NCBI GenBank assembly: GCA_023150555.1
Contig: JAKLKQ010000034.1
Coordinates: 1-64,000, forward strand
DNA length: 64,000 nt
Direction of reading: 5' to 3'
Source of the DNA: Planctomycetota bacterium
GTDB taxonomy: Bacteria > Planctomycetota > SZUA-567 > H5-PLA8
The notes below the pieces were generated by a model, which was not told the origin of the DNA, ran no database searches, and saw nothing but the letters and a program-made list of their open reading frames with translations. Shown piece by piece: positions 52,711 to 61,691 of this stretch; positions within the stretch are counted from its first letter, which is position 1, and each line of letters opens with the position of its first letter. The position numbers and the translations under genes are program-made.

Positions 52711-53529
52711 CTAAGGCTTGGGCGGAGGCAGCACGACGTCGCCGGTCTTGTCGACCTCGATCTCTTCACCGACGGGCGTGCCGCCTTTCAGGTGCTCGGG
52801 CAGGTCCTCGTCGGCGCGCTTCTCGCCGTCCGGAGCCTTGACCTCGGGCTCGGCGCGCTCTTCCTCGGGCACCACGACGCGCGGCGGGGCGGGGGTGTCG
52901 AAGCCGGCCGAGACGGCGGTCTCGGTGGTGACCATCTTGGTCTGCTCTTCCTGCCACCACTGGCGCCAGCGTTCGACGGCGACTTCTCGGCTGAGTTTCG
53001 GGGCGGCGGGGTTGAATCCGAAGTCGCGGCCGGTGCGGCGCTGCAGGCTCTTGTAGGCCTCGCTGCGCATGCCGTATTCCTCGTCGGCGAGCACTTCAAT
53101 CAGGTCCGCGACGGACTCGCGCTTGCCGTACGCGACGGTCAGCCGCAGGGCCGGCGCGCGGACCTCGATGCGCGGATCCTTCAGCAGCATGCGGACCTTG
53201 CGGACGATAACCTGGTCGACGCCCTGCTTGGTGGCCCAGTAGCGCAGCTGGTCCTCGGCGGGGATCTGGTAGCGCAGTTCCTTGTGCTGCAGGTTGTCGA
53301 CGAGCATGTCCACGGCGCGGTCGGGCTGCAGGTCGTCGGCGACGGGGTCGGGGAACTTGTCCTCGCGCGCGGCGCCATCGCTGCGGGTCTCGTTGAACGT
53401 GCTGAAGGGGAACTCGTCGTGCTTCTTGTTCATGGCCTTCTTGGCCGCTTCGGTGGTGCAGCCGCCCATGCCCAAGGCGAGCCCCAGGAAGGCGAGAAAT
53501 GCGATCCCCCGAGATGCCCAGACGCGCAT
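52711..53529 (-). CDS. Lipoprotein with HEAT-like repeats
   Basis: CGGAG lies 7 bp before ATG 53529. MRVWASRGIAFLAFLGLALGMGGCTT is a lipoprotein signal with lipobox MGGC. Residues 75-160 contain HEAT-like helix pairs (EVRAPALRLTVAYGKRESVADLIEVL). The region LQRRTGRDFGFNPAAP then VERWRQWWQEE at about 165-200 is the tail motif found in three other secreted proteins here. The C-terminus is Pro/Glu/Val-rich. It is probably an outer- or inner-membrane-anchored protein interaction module, first gene of a two-gene leftward operon. Confidence 0.7.
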   Translation of the reverse strand: MRVWASRGIAFLAFLGLALGMGGCTTEAAKKAMNKKHDEFPFSTFNETRSDGAAREDKFPDPVADDLQPDRAVDMLVDNLQHKELRYQIPAEDQLRYWATKQGVDQVIVRKVRMLLKDPRIEVRAPALRLTVAYGKRESVADLIEVLADEEYGMRSEAYKSLQRRTGRDFGFNPAAPKLSREVAVERWRQWWQEEQTKMVTTETAVSAGFDTPAPPRVVVPEEERAEPEVKAPDGEKRADEDLPEHLKGGTPVGEEIEVDKTGDVVLPPPKP

Positions 53530-53688
53530 GGAACGGCTCCGATCTAACTCTTGGACGGCTCAAGTCTTAGACGTCTTAGTATCGCATGGCTTCGGATTAT
53601 CTTCAAGAGGGAAGGAAACAAGCTTTCGTGACCGGAAATCCCGCGCGATTCGGGAATTGCCAGCCTGCACATTGCGTGGTCGCGTTGG

Positions 53689-55719
53689 CTACTTGATGCG
53701 GAAGAGCGCGTAGCGCGGCAGCTCGTCAAGGCGGAAGCGCACGCGGCGCGCGGCCTCGTCGTACTCGAACGCAAGCGCCGGATAGCTCGCGGTCGGCGAG
53801 AGCGGCTGCACTTCCTGCGGCGCCTGCGCGAAGTGGACGTCGATCTCCAGGCCGCGCAGCGGCGCGGCGGTGTCGAGGTTCAGGACGTGCACGGCGACGG
53901 CGCCCGAGGGCGTCGCAACGGCCTCGGCGAGCGGCCGGCCGCTCTGTGCCTTCACGCGCAGCGGCGGCGCCCCGGCGCAGTGCTCGATCGCGGCGAGCAG
54001 TTCGTCCGTGTTGCGCGGCGCGGCCCAGTATTCCTCGAAGACGTACCAGACCTCCGGCGCCGTGGACGGTTCCTCGGCGTGCTCCAGCGCGGGCAGGTAC
54101 GCGGTGCGGCCTTCGCCAAAAGTGCTGTGCGTGGCGGCGGGGAAGCTCGTGCCGAAGAGCGGCGAGAGGATGCTGCGCTTTCGGGGGCGGCGCCATTCGT
54201 CGAAGCAGCCGGTATGCTCAGTGGCGACCAGCCCGCCGCCGGCCTCGACGTAGATCTTCAGCTTGTTGGCGGTGTCTTCGTCAAGGCACTCGCAATTGGC
54301 CAGCACCACGCACGCGTAATCGGCAAGGCGCTCGAGTTGCGCGGGGAAGACCAGGTCGAAGGGGATGTTGTGCTCCAGCAGCGCCTGTTCGACGTTCAGC
54401 GTGCTGCGGTGCGGCTGCTGGCTGTTGTACGCCAGGCTGGCGGACTCGCGGAAGATGGCCACGCGCGCGCGGCTCTTCGTGCCGGTCAGCAGGTCCTTGG
54501 CGTGCGTACGGTAGAAGTCGACGTACTGCTTCAGGACCTCCTGCGCGGGCGACTGCCTGAACTCGTCGGTGGCGTCCGGCGACCAGTAGCCGGTCAGCGG
54601 CCCGCCCAGGTGCCCCAGGCCGTAGGGGTGATAGGCGAGGTTCTCGGCGAGGTTCAGCTCCAGCAGTGCGGGGGTGGCCGCGCCGGTGTAGGTCTGCACG
54701 CCGATGCCGAAGGCGCGCGCGGTCTTGAAGGTGCGCGCGCGGGTCAGCGCCGCGCCGTGCTTGTTGAAAGCGCCGGGGCGCGCGGGCTCCTCGCTGAAGG
54801 CGTAGTGCAGGTGCGGCAGCTGCGCGTCGTACTCGATGCCCATCAGGTACGCGGTGTTCGCGCCGGGGGCCTTGAAGATGTTGGCCTCGACGGCGCACTG
54901 CGGGTTGCGGCGTTCGATGAAGGTGCTCAGGCGCTCGATGCAGCGGGTCAGGCTGTGGACCTTGAAACGGATCCACTCCTGCTGGTGCGCGACGGTGACG
55001 GTGCGCTGGTTGATGGCCTGGTTCCAGCGGTTGAAGACCGGCGGGCGCACGTGCGAGAAGGTGTGGTGGCCGAAGCGCGCCAGGCCGGCTTCGCGCGTGG
55101 CTTCCTCGTGCGCGCCGTACTTCTCGCGCAGCAGTTCGCGGAAGGCCGCGATGCAGACGGAGCAGTGGCAGGTGTCGGGCTCGGGGTTGTAGCCGACGTT
55201 GTCGAAGTGGATCATGTCGGCGCCGTACTCGATGGCCAGCGCGCAGACGCGTTCCATGTAGCGCAGGTAGCCCTCGCTCTGGTAGCACGGGCGCACGCGG
55301 AAGCACTGGAAGGTGGTCTGGCAACTGGGCGGGATGCCGTCCTGGTTGACCTGGAACCAGTTGTTGGCCTCGGGCTCCTCCACCAGCAGCGTTTCGGGGG
55401 TCAGGCTGCCCAGCGTCGTGTAGCAGGCGACCTTGATGCCGCGTTCGTGCGCGCGGGCGATGTAGTTGCGCGTGCGTTCCATCTCGGCGGCCTCGAACTC
55501 CAGGCCGAAGCCCTTGAAGAAGTGCGTCCAGACGAGGTTGATGCCGGCGGCGGCCATCGCGTCGAGGGCCTCGTCGCTGTGCGCGCGCTCGTAGGCGGCC
55601 TCGGCGTCGGCGCCGCCCTGGCCGATGTACTTGAGGAAGTACAGCGGCTCCCAGAAGCCCACAGAGAGCAGGCCGGACTCGCTCAGCCACGCGGGGGCAC
55701 GACGGGTGCTTTCGGACAT
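53689..55719 (-). CDS. Glycoside-hydrolase-like TIM-barrel protein with beta-galactosidase trimerisation-like domain
   Basis: The 676-residue protein has a barrel domain (residues about 15-380). Signatures include INLVWTHFFKGFG, ARAHERGIKVACYTTLGSL, ADMIHFDNVGYNPEPDTCHC and CSVCIAAFRELL. This pattern is seen in putative glycosyl hydrolase families related to GH42 and hypothetical GHL6. Residues about 420-580 look like the class I amidotransferase-like trimerisation domain (VVLANCECLDEDTANKLKIYVEAGGGLVATE). A beta-sandwich ends the protein. No signal peptide was found, so it is probably cytoplasmic. ATG 55719 starts the conserved part; the larger open frame to 56460 overlaps the CPBP protease and was rejected. 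Substrate unknown. Confidence 0.65.
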   Translation of the reverse strand: MSESTRRAPAWLSESGLLSVGFWEPLYFLKYIGQGGADAEAAYERAHSDEALDAMAAAGINLVWTHFFKGFGLEFEAAEMERTRNYIARAHERGIKVACYTTLGSLTPETLLVEEPEANNWFQVNQDGIPPSCQTTFQCFRVRPCYQSEGYLRYMERVCALAIEYGADMIHFDNVGYNPEPDTCHCSVCIAAFRELLREKYGAHEEATREAGLARFGHHTFSHVRPPVFNRWNQAINQRTVTVAHQQEWIRFKVHSLTRCIERLSTFIERRNPQCAVEANIFKAPGANTAYLMGIEYDAQLPHLHYAFSEEPARPGAFNKHGAALTRARTFKTARAFGIGVQTYTGAATPALLELNLAENLAYHPYGLGHLGGPLTGYWSPDATDEFRQSPAQEVLKQYVDFYRTHAKDLLTGTKSRARVAIFRESASLAYNSQQPHRSTLNVEQALLEHNIPFDLVFPAQLERLADYACVVLANCECLDEDTANKLKIYVEAGGGLVATEHTGCFDEWRRPRKRSILSPLFGTSFPAATHSTFGEGRTAYLPALEHAEEPSTAPEVWYVFEEYWAAPRNTDELLAAIEHCAGAPPLRVKAQSGRPLAEAVATPSGAVAVHVLNLDTAAPLRGLEIDVHFAQAPQEVQPLSPTASYPALAFEYDEAARRVRFRLDELPRYALFRIK

Positions 55720-55802
55720 CGTTCTAGATCTCGCATCAAAGAGGATGAAACAGTGTCCCGCCGTTTCACAGCGGGTCAAGGCGCGGCGGCACCGGCTCAG
55801 CC

Positions 55803-56561
55803 CTACCCGGATAGGGTCTGCCCCAGCGGAAGGTAGAAGACCAGGATGTTCAACACCATGTGGGCGATGGCCAGGGTCCACAGCCGCCGCACTATGACGA
55901 ACGCGAGCCCCAGCACGAGGCCGAGGGCGAAGATCGAGACCATGGGAAGGACGCCGTAGTAGATGTGGTATGAGGCAAACAGCGCCGCACTGTACATCAG
56001 GGCCTTCAGCCACGATCCCGTTTGATCGCGAATGCGGGTCACAAAGTAGCAGCGCATGAACAACTCTTCGCGAATGCCGTTGGCTGCATTGGCGCTGAAG
56101 AAAAGCATCATGCCGGGGAAGTCCTCCGGCGGGCGAGGGACATTCGGCTGTTGGTGGAGTTCCGCGAGCATGTAGGTCGGAAGGAACCTGACCGCCGCCG
56201 TCCAGAAGGCCACCGACGTTCCGAACAGCAGGAGCCCCAGCGCGACGCCGCCGGTGATGTCGGTTCGAGCCACGGGGCGTACGATCGCGAAATGGCCCCA
56301 GCCCTCCTGGGTGCGATGAAGCATGTACAGCGCCGGCACTGTGCAGGCAACCGACTGGAAGAACAGCATGGCCATGCTCGCGTTGATCGAGGGCATGTGA
56401 CCTTCGGGAAAAGCGAACATGTAGACCGCGGAGACGAACGGCATCAGCACGCCCAGGCAAAAAAAGACGAACATCTCCAGCTTGAGGTCTTTGGCCAGCT
56501 TCGTGGGCGTAGGCGGACTTTCCGGGGGCGGGGAGGGGCCCGCCGATGACGGTTTGGTCAT
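55803..56561 (-). CDS. CPBP-family intramembrane metalloprotease (CAAX-protease-like)
   Basis: The 252-residue protein has a Pro-rich N-terminus (1-25) and then about six to seven transmembrane helices. It carries the family motifs: EELFMR (EExxxR, near 165), SYHIYYG with a conserved His near 200, and HMVLNI near 235 with His/Asn. These Glu and His residues bind zinc in the membrane. CPBP proteins process or degrade membrane-embedded peptides or act in bacteriocin self-immunity; the substrate is unknown. It lies 83 bp upstream of the glycoside-hydrolase-like gene on the same strand, possibly co-transcribed. Confidence 0.8.
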   Translation of the reverse strand: MTKPSSAGPSPPPESPPTPTKLAKDLKLEMFVFFCLGVLMPFVSAVYMFAFPEGHMPSINASMAMLFFQSVACTVPALYMLHRTQEGWGHFAIVRPVARTDITGGVALGLLLFGTSVAFWTAAVRFLPTYMLAELHQQPNVPRPPEDFPGMMLFFSANAANGIREELFMRCYFVTRIRDQTGSWLKALMYSAALFASYHIYYGVLPMVSIFALGLVLGLAFVIVRRLWTLAIAHMVLNILVFYLPLGQTLSG

Positions 56562-56664
56562 CCCTCTCGTATAGCGTTCGAAGGTGGGATTACAAGGAAG
56601 CCTAGGCGCATTGAATCGCGGCGTGGAATCGGCTCAGATGGACGGGAACCGGAGGGATGACCGC

Positions 56665-57141
56665 ATGAGCGAGCTGGACAGCGAACGCGAGCTGCAGACC
56701 GGGAAGGCCCTGCTGGTCATACGGATCGTCGGCCTGGCGATCATGGCGGGCGTGTTGGTCTTTTCGGGCGTGGTGTATTTCCTGAAGTCGAGCGGCACGT
56801 TCACGGGCGCGGGACCGGATCTGCCGTTTCCCTTGGCGGCGTTGGGGCTGGCGTTGTGCGTGCCGGCCGTCGCGGCTTCGTTCGTGATCAAGGGTGTGCT
56901 GTGGCGCGCGGCGAAGGGGCAGGATCTGAAGGCTCAACTGGCGGCCTACACCCGCGGTACCATCGTGGCGATGGCGCTGTGCGAAGGGCCCGGCATGATC
57001 ATCGCCGCCTTCGCGCTGGTGGCGCCGCCGGACGAACTGCCCTGGCTGGCGGGCGTGGCGCTGCCGCTGGTCAGTATGACGCTGCACTTCCCGAATCGGG
57101 TGGCGCTGGATGCGCACCTGGACGCCGCGAATCGTTTGTGA
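56665..57141 (+). CDS. Small four-helix membrane protein of unknown function
   Basis: ATG 56665 is preferred (GGAGGG 8 bp upstream) over in-frame starts at 56584 and 56638. The 158-residue protein has four hydrophobic helices near 17-40 (LLVIRIVGLAIMAGVLVFSG), 55-75 (FPLAALGLALCVPAVAASF), 98-118 and 125-143, with short polar loops. The polar N-terminus (MSELDSEREL) suggests a cytoplasmic end. No family, metal or catalytic motif was recognised. It is divergent from the CPBP protease and convergent with the next gene. Confidence 0.6.
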   Translation: MSELDSERELQTGKALLVIRIVGLAIMAGVLVFSGVVYFLKSSGTFTGAGPDLPFPLAALGLALCVPAVAASFVIKGVLWRAAKGQDLKAQLAAYTRGTIVAMALCEGPGMIIAAFALVAPPDELPWLAGVALPLVSMTLHFPNRVALDAHLDAANRL

Positions 57142-57174
57142 GTGTCGAATGGACGAGCCGGGTGGGGGTGTTGC

Positions 57175-57495
57175 TCAGCTTTCGCCGTTGCCGTTGTTGC
57201 GGTCGTCGAAGCCGACCATCGAGGCGGTGCCCTTCTTGCCGAACCAGACCAGCAGGCGGCGTTTGTCCTTGCCGAAGACCAGCGCCCCGCGCACGCGCGC
57301 CACGGGGTCGTACTTCCAGCCGACCTCCCGCAGGTGCGTGACGACGGCTTCCTTCTCCTTGCCGCGCAGGATCTCCCACAGGCGGTCGGTGGTCTCCTGA
57401 GCGGAGGCCTCGGGCTCCACGTCGGCCGCCACGGCCTTGTTGAAGCGTGTGTCTCCGGACCGGCGCTTTATGTTGCGCAGCAGGGGATCGTCCAC
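57175..57495 (-). CDS. Hypothetical soluble protein (106 aa)
   Basis: The product is polar, with charged helical segments (TTDRLWEILRGKEKEAVV, THLREVGWKYDPVARVR) and a short beta-like end (RRLLVWFGKKGTASMVGFDD). No signal peptide, membrane segment or recognised motif. It sits alone on the minus strand, tail-to-tail with the membrane protein before it. The 168-bp gap to the next leftward gene contains no obvious element. Cytoplasmic by composition. Confidence 0.5.
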   Translation of the reverse strand: MDDPLLRNIKRRSGDTRFNKAVAADVEPEASAQETTDRLWEILRGKEKEAVVTHLREVGWKYDPVARVRGALVFGKDKRRLLVWFGKKGTASMVGFDDRNNGNGES

Positions 57496-57663
57496 TGACG
57501 TATAGCTCCCAGTACCGCCCAGTATGGGAAATACTAAACAGGCAAAAGCTACCGGACGGAGGAGGGTTTTTCAACGGGGACCCTGCGGAATTCCAGCCGC
57601 CTTTGAAACGGCTTGAGGACAGGGGAAAGGGGCCGCCCGGCCCCGACCGTTGCCTGGCCGGAG

Positions 57664-58035
57664 TCAGGTCTTCGTCTCCTTGATCCAGGCGACGGCCTCT
57701 TCGAAGTGGTTGAATGCCTTGAGGTTCTGGCCGCGGTTGCGGGCGACCGTCTCCAGGAACTTGGTGGTGATGCCGAAGTCGTAGGACTCGTTGACCAGCG
57801 CCACCTTGATGCCCTGCAGGCCCAGTTCATGAAGCCTGGTGCCCAGGTCGTACAGGTCCACCGTGCTGACGTTGCGCGTGGCGCCGCGTCCGTCGATCAG
57901 CGCCGCCTTGTATCCGTGGGCCTGGCACGCCTCGACCGCGCGTGCAAACGGTTCGGATTGGTTGACGGAGCCGATTACGCCCTTGAGGATGAGGTGGGCG
58001 TAGCCGTCGGCGGTTTGGACGTCTATCTCAAGCAT
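57664..58035 (-). CDS. STAS/SpoIIAA-like domain protein
   Basis: The 123-residue protein alternates strands and helices like SpoIIAA/STAS proteins: MLEIDVQTADGYAHLILKG, YKAALIDGRGATRNVSTVD and IKVALVNESYDFGITTKFL. The position of a phosphorylatable Ser/Thr (RNVSTVDLYDLG) would fit, but the classic D-S-x-G core is not exact. Such proteins act as anti-anti-sigma factors or as sensor-associated modules. No partner kinase or sigma factor lies nearby. The start has no good ribosome site (ATG at 58035). Confidence 0.55.
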   Translation of the reverse strand: MLEIDVQTADGYAHLILKGVIGSVNQSEPFARAVEACQAHGYKAALIDGRGATRNVSTVDLYDLGTRLHELGLQGIKVALVNESYDFGITTKFLETVARNRGQNLKAFNHFEEAVAWIKETKT

Positions 58036-58334
58036 GATTATTCGTGAGAGCAGGAGGCCGATAAGGCATCGTTACTGCTCCCTCATGCTTAAGTTACCGC
58101 ATTTTTCTGGGACTGTAAACTTTTGCGAGGGGATATTGGATGAAAAATCCGCGTGAGTCGATTCACGTAGTGCGTAAATTGAATTCCCTGAACTTTTCGG
58201 TACGTAAATTCCTCTGTTTCTCGTCCAGGGTGTGCCGTACAGCGGCATCCTGTTTCCGAAAGCCAAACGCTGCAAACCCTTGCGGGATCGCGCGGGGGCG
58301 GTAAGGTGAATTACTAGTCGCGAGGGTCCATAAA
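58036..58334. other. Divergent intergenic region
   Basis: A 299-bp AT-richer gap between a leftward and a rightward gene. It contains two TACGTAAATT/TGCGTAAATT-like words (about 58170 and 58200) and a GATTCACGTAGTGC stretch that recalls parts of the repeat gap near 39300. No clear promoter was settled, and no gene was accepted. Confidence 0.5.
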
Positions 58335-58976
58335 ATGAGGACGAAAGTGGTCGAAAATCGAACGCCTGACTCGCGCGATGAAGTTCGCATTGCGTATGAT
58401 CGGATCGCGGAGCGCTTCGACGAAACGCGCGCAGCCGGCGAATCGGGGTGGCCCTTCGTGGAGCGCCTGGTGGCGCTGGCGCGCACAAATTGTTCCGGCT
58501 CGCTGAGGGTGCTCGACGCCGGCTGTGGCGCGGGGCGGCCAGTCTTGCAGCGCCTGGCCGAACGCGGCTGCGCCGTGACCGGCATCGACGCCAGCGCCAA
58601 GATGTGCGAACTTGCGCGCAGGCACGTGCCGTCGGCGCGGATCCTCTGCGCGGACATGCTGGAGGTGGACCTCGGCGAGACCTTCGACGCGGTGATCGCC
58701 TGGGACAGCCTCTTCCACGTGCCGCGCGAACGCCACGCTGAGGCCTACGCGCGCTTCGCGGGCTGGCTAAAGCCCGGCGGGGGCCTGCTGCTCTCGCTGG
58801 GGGGGCGCGAAGGGGACATCCGCGGCGAGATGTTCGGCGCGTCGTTCTTCTACAACGCGCTCGCGCCCGAGGCTGCCCGCGTGCTGCTGGAAGGCGCGGG
58901 CTTCGCTATCGCACATTGGGAGCTGGACGACCTCACCGGCGGCGGGCACCTGGCCGTGCTGGCCAGGCGCACGTAG
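58335..58976 (+). CDS. Class I SAM-dependent methyltransferase
   Basis: The 213-residue protein has the Rossmann-like methyltransferase order: IAERFDE near 24, motif I VLDAGCGAGRPVLQ near 58, the acidic loop GIDASAKMCELARR near 83, motif II ILCADMLEVDL near 104, and FDAVIAWDSLFHVP near 117. No DNA, rRNA or lipid-specific domain is attached. GAGGG lies about 9 bp before the ATG. The methylated molecule is unknown. It is possibly linked with no neighbour; the gene to its right is convergent. Confidence 0.85.
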   Translation: MRTKVVENRTPDSRDEVRIAYDRIAERFDETRAAGESGWPFVERLVALARTNCSGSLRVLDAGCGAGRPVLQRLAERGCAVTGIDASAKMCELARRHVPSARILCADMLEVDLGETFDAVIAWDSLFHVPRERHAEAYARFAGWLKPGGGLLLSLGGREGDIRGEMFGASFFYNALAPEAARVLLEGAGFAIAHWELDDLTGGGHLAVLARRT

Positions 58977-58991
58977 GGCGAAAGCAGGGCG

Positions 58992-60086
58992 CTACTTCGC
59001 TTCGGCGGGCGCGGCCGTTGCGGGCTTGGGCGCCTCTTCCTTATCCTTCTTCTTCGTCTCGGCGGTCGCGCGGGGGTGGTAGCCGATCTTCTCGAAGGTG
59101 GCGGGGAAGGGCGGGTCCTTGGTCCACGGCTGGAAGCTGATGTTCTTGCCGGCGAAATACTTGTCGAAGAGCGGCCTGCTGGGGCGCACGAAGATCCCGC
59201 AGCCGCCGTGGTTGCGCGCCATGAAGACCGGCAGCGTCGTGTTGCTGCCGTAGGACTTCAGGTGCTCGGCGGTGTTCTCGCCGCCGAAGTCCATCTGCAC
59301 CAGCTCGAGCATGATCTCCTCGTTGTCGAGGAACTTGCCGCCGTAGCTGTCCAGGTCCTTGCTCGTGAAGTTGAGCAAGTCCACCGCGGTCGCGCCCGCG
59401 CTGAGGTCGCGGATCGCGGGGCTGCCGGCGTGGGGCACCAGCGGGCAGTAGGCTTCGAACGTCAGCTTCACCTGGAAGTCGCTGAGCAGGTCGCGCATGA
59501 TCGGCGCCAGCTCGCGGAAGAGCTGCTGGTCGACGGGCTTGGGTACGGGCGGGATGTCCGGGTTTTGCTTCGGGTCGCGGGACCAGTTCTTGCGCTTGGC
59601 CGGCTTGGCCGTGCGCACGTTGATGCGGATGGTGCCCGCCCAGGCCTGCCCGCCGCTGCTGCCGCAGGTGTACAGGGGCTCGGTCTGGAACTTGAGCACG
59701 TTGTTGGTGCTGTAGTCGGTGAGGTCCAGCCACGGTGAGACGTACTCGAACTTGTCGATCTGGTCGACCTTGTACACCGCGACGGACTCGCGAGCCGCGC
59801 CCTCGGCGTCGTGGACATCGTGGCTGACCAGCTGCACCCCTTCGCCCATGTGGGCCATGCGGCGCTGCGCCGACTCCTTGCTCAGCAGGGCCAGCAGCTC
59901 CTTGCGCTCCTCCTCGGCCAGGTCCAACAGCCGCCGCGAGAACAGCAGGCGCTCGGTCACCGTCGCGCTCCCGTCCTCGTTGAGTTTCACGCGCGTGTCG
60001 AGCTGCATGCAGCCGCCCAGCATCAGGGCCAGGCCCAGCATCCCCACCACCGCTGCCGCTCGTGCGCGCCCGCTGCTTCCGATCAT
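58992..60086 (-). CDS. Large lipoprotein of unknown function
   Basis: ATG 60086 (GGGAG 6 bp upstream) gives MIGSSGRARAAAVVGMLGLA and the lipobox LGGC, a lipoprotein signal with cleavage before Cys; the longer in-frame start at 60188 lacks this. The mature 340 residues start MQLDTRVKLNEDGSATVTERL, a beta-hairpin-like pattern seen in envelope lipoproteins. Mixed alpha/beta follows (ERKELLALLSKESAQRRM), with a Cys-containing stretch EPLYTCGSSG, and a Lys/Ala tail. No enzyme motif is seen. It should be anchored in a membrane facing the periplasm. Confidence 0.65.
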   Translation of the reverse strand: MIGSSGRARAAAVVGMLGLALMLGGCMQLDTRVKLNEDGSATVTERLLFSRRLLDLAEEERKELLALLSKESAQRRMAHMGEGVQLVSHDVHDAEGAARESVAVYKVDQIDKFEYVSPWLDLTDYSTNNVLKFQTEPLYTCGSSGGQAWAGTIRINVRTAKPAKRKNWSRDPKQNPDIPPVPKPVDQQLFRELAPIMRDLLSDFQVKLTFEAYCPLVPHAGSPAIRDLSAGATAVDLLNFTSKDLDSYGGKFLDNEEIMLELVQMDFGGENTAEHLKSYGSNTTLPVFMARNHGGCGIFVRPSRPLFDKYFAGKNISFQPWTKDPPFPATFEKIGYHPRATAETKKKDKEEAPKPATAAPAEAK

Positions 60087-60358
60087 GGCCGTCTCCCTGT
60101 GGTTGGCGAACCGGTACGCATGCATACACCGCGCCCGCGCACTGGTGCGGTGCGAAACTCGGCGAGCGCGCAAGATACGAGATTTCATCGGCCTTGGAAC
60201 TTATTTTCCCGATTGGGGTTGCAAGGCCGCCCCTGGCGGCTCCGGAAAAGAATGAGACTAGGCTTAGGAGGCCTCTCCGCGCCGCGTTCCGCGCCTCGTC
60301 GGCTCCTTCTCGTTGGCCTATAATGGAGTCTTGAACGCGCGAATTCGAGGAGAGGCCC

Positions 60359-60958
60359 ATGAACGTGGTGCTCGGACACCTCACCAAGTGCTTCGTCGCC
60401 GGCCTGGTGGCGCTGCTGCCCATCGGAGGCACGGTGCTGCTGGTGATGTACCTTGAAGCGAGCATCTCCAAGTCGTGGCTGGCCGAGCAGGAGTTCTACT
60501 TCCCCGGCGCGGGGCTGCTGGCGGTGGTGCTGATCGTCTACGTGATCGGGCTGCTGGTCTCGACCTTTTTGGGGCGGTGGATCTTTCGCAAGGTCGACGC
60601 GCTGCTGCACGCGCTGCCGGCGCTGGGGCGCTTGTACGGCACGCTGAAGGAGATTTTCGGCTACGGACAGGGCAAGGAGGCGATGTTCCACGAAGTCGTG
60701 CTGGTGAAGAGCGTCGGGGCGCAGGCCGAGGAACTGGGCCTGGTCACCAGCCGCGTGAAGGACGACACGGGCGCCGAGCGCCTGGTCGTCTTCGTACCCG
60801 GCGCGCCCAACCCCACCAGCGGGCGGCTGCTGCTGCTCGACCCCCGCGACGCGCGTCCGCTGGCGCTGCCGGTGAACGAGGCCCTGAAGGCGCTGGTCAC
60901 CGTGGGTAAAACGGAACTGTCGCTCGCTCTGCGCGCGGGGAGCGCGCCGAAGCCCTGA
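60359..60958 (+). CDS. DUF502 family membrane protein
   Basis: GAGGAG lies 6 bp before ATG 60359. The 199-residue protein has a pair of N-terminal helices (FVAGLVALLPIGGTVLLVMYL; LLAVVLIVYVIGLLVSTFLG) followed by a soluble segment with KVDALLHALPALGRLYGTLKE and FVPGAPNPTSGRLLLLDPRD. This matches the DUF502 family (PF04367), whose conserved P-x-x-G-T and PTSG blocks are visible. The family role is unknown, and plant members link to membrane trafficking. It is a single gene, convergent with the next. Confidence 0.8.
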   Translation: MNVVLGHLTKCFVAGLVALLPIGGTVLLVMYLEASISKSWLAEQEFYFPGAGLLAVVLIVYVIGLLVSTFLGRWIFRKVDALLHALPALGRLYGTLKEIFGYGQGKEAMFHEVVLVKSVGAQAEELGLVTSRVKDDTGAERLVVFVPGAPNPTSGRLLLLDPRDARPLALPVNEALKALVTVGKTELSLALRAGSAPKP

Positions 60959-60964
60959 CGCGTG

Positions 60965-61639
60965 CTATCCGCCGTATTCTTTTTCAATCACGCGGAATTC
61001 GATGCGTTTCTCCGTGCGCGGTAGGCGTACGATGTAAACGGGATACTGGTCCGCTCCGTACTGCTTGTCGCTGCTCACGACGACGACCTCGACGTCCCAT
61101 GCGTCCGCCTTGGCCCGTATGCCCTTGATGCCCGCTTCCTCGGCCTCGTGCTTCGCCAGGTGGCTGCGCGCCGGGCCTTCGGCGGCGACCAGGACCATCT
61201 CCTGATCGAAATCGATCTTTTCCGCGGCGAGTTGCTTCCGCAGGTCCTCTGACGTGCACGTCGCGATCCACGCCTTCCAGGCCTCCGTGTCGCGAAGGAC
61301 TTGCAGTCCCTCTGCTTTGGGACCGCCATCGCGCATTCGTACGAGGTCGCGGCGCTTGGCCAGCGCCGGTTTGTCGACGAGTTCCACCAGCAGCGCCTTC
61401 GCGCGGGTCGAGGTCTCGGCGTCGTCCGAGGCGGCGGCCCTGCGCACGGCTTCGACGGCCGCCAGCCCGGCGGCGGCCAGCGCCTGCGCGGCTTCTTCGC
61501 GCTTGGTGGGTTCCTCGTCGCCGAGCTGCTTCGCCCAGGCCTCGATCTGCACAGGTGTGGGCGGCGGGGTCTCGGCGGCACGGGCCGACAGACCTGCGAC
61601 AAGGAGAAGCAGGGCGGGAAGGACACGGGCGCTGCGCAT
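60965..61639 (-). CDS. Secreted hypothetical protein with helical repeat-like N-terminal half
   Basis: MRSARVLPALLLLVAGLSARAAE is a signal peptide. Residues 30-100 are Ala/Glu-rich helices (KREEAAQALAAAGLAAVEAV) that resemble HEAT repeats. Residues 105-224 are mixed alpha/beta with EMVLVAAEGPARSHLAKHE and WDVEVVVVSSDKQYG. No lipobox was found. It is a periplasmic or secreted protein of unknown function, facing the DUF502 gene tail-to-tail (6 bp between stops). Confidence 0.6.
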   Translation of the reverse strand: MRSARVLPALLLLVAGLSARAAETPPPTPVQIEAWAKQLGDEEPTKREEAAQALAAAGLAAVEAVRRAAASDDAETSTRAKALLVELVDKPALAKRRDLVRMRDGGPKAEGLQVLRDTEAWKAWIATCTSEDLRKQLAAEKIDFDQEMVLVAAEGPARSHLAKHEAEEAGIKGIRAKADAWDVEVVVVSSDKQYGADQYPVYIVRLPRTEKRIEFRVIEKEYGG

Positions 61640-61691
61640 GGAGGAGTCTCCGGGGGCTGCCTGTTAGACCTGCGAAAACCATGCCGGTGTC

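Noticed and set aside
53833-55836. Long plus-strand open frame opposite the glycoside-hydrolase-like gene
   Set aside because: Same GC-bias artefact; composition is Val/Ala/Gly/Arg-rich without motifs, and the minus-strand protein has coherent domains.
53689-56460. One 923-residue protein including the glycoside hydrolase
   Set aside because: The first 250 residues would overlap, in another frame, the CPBP protease gene with its intact EExxxR motif; the start at 55719 fits the conserved domain.
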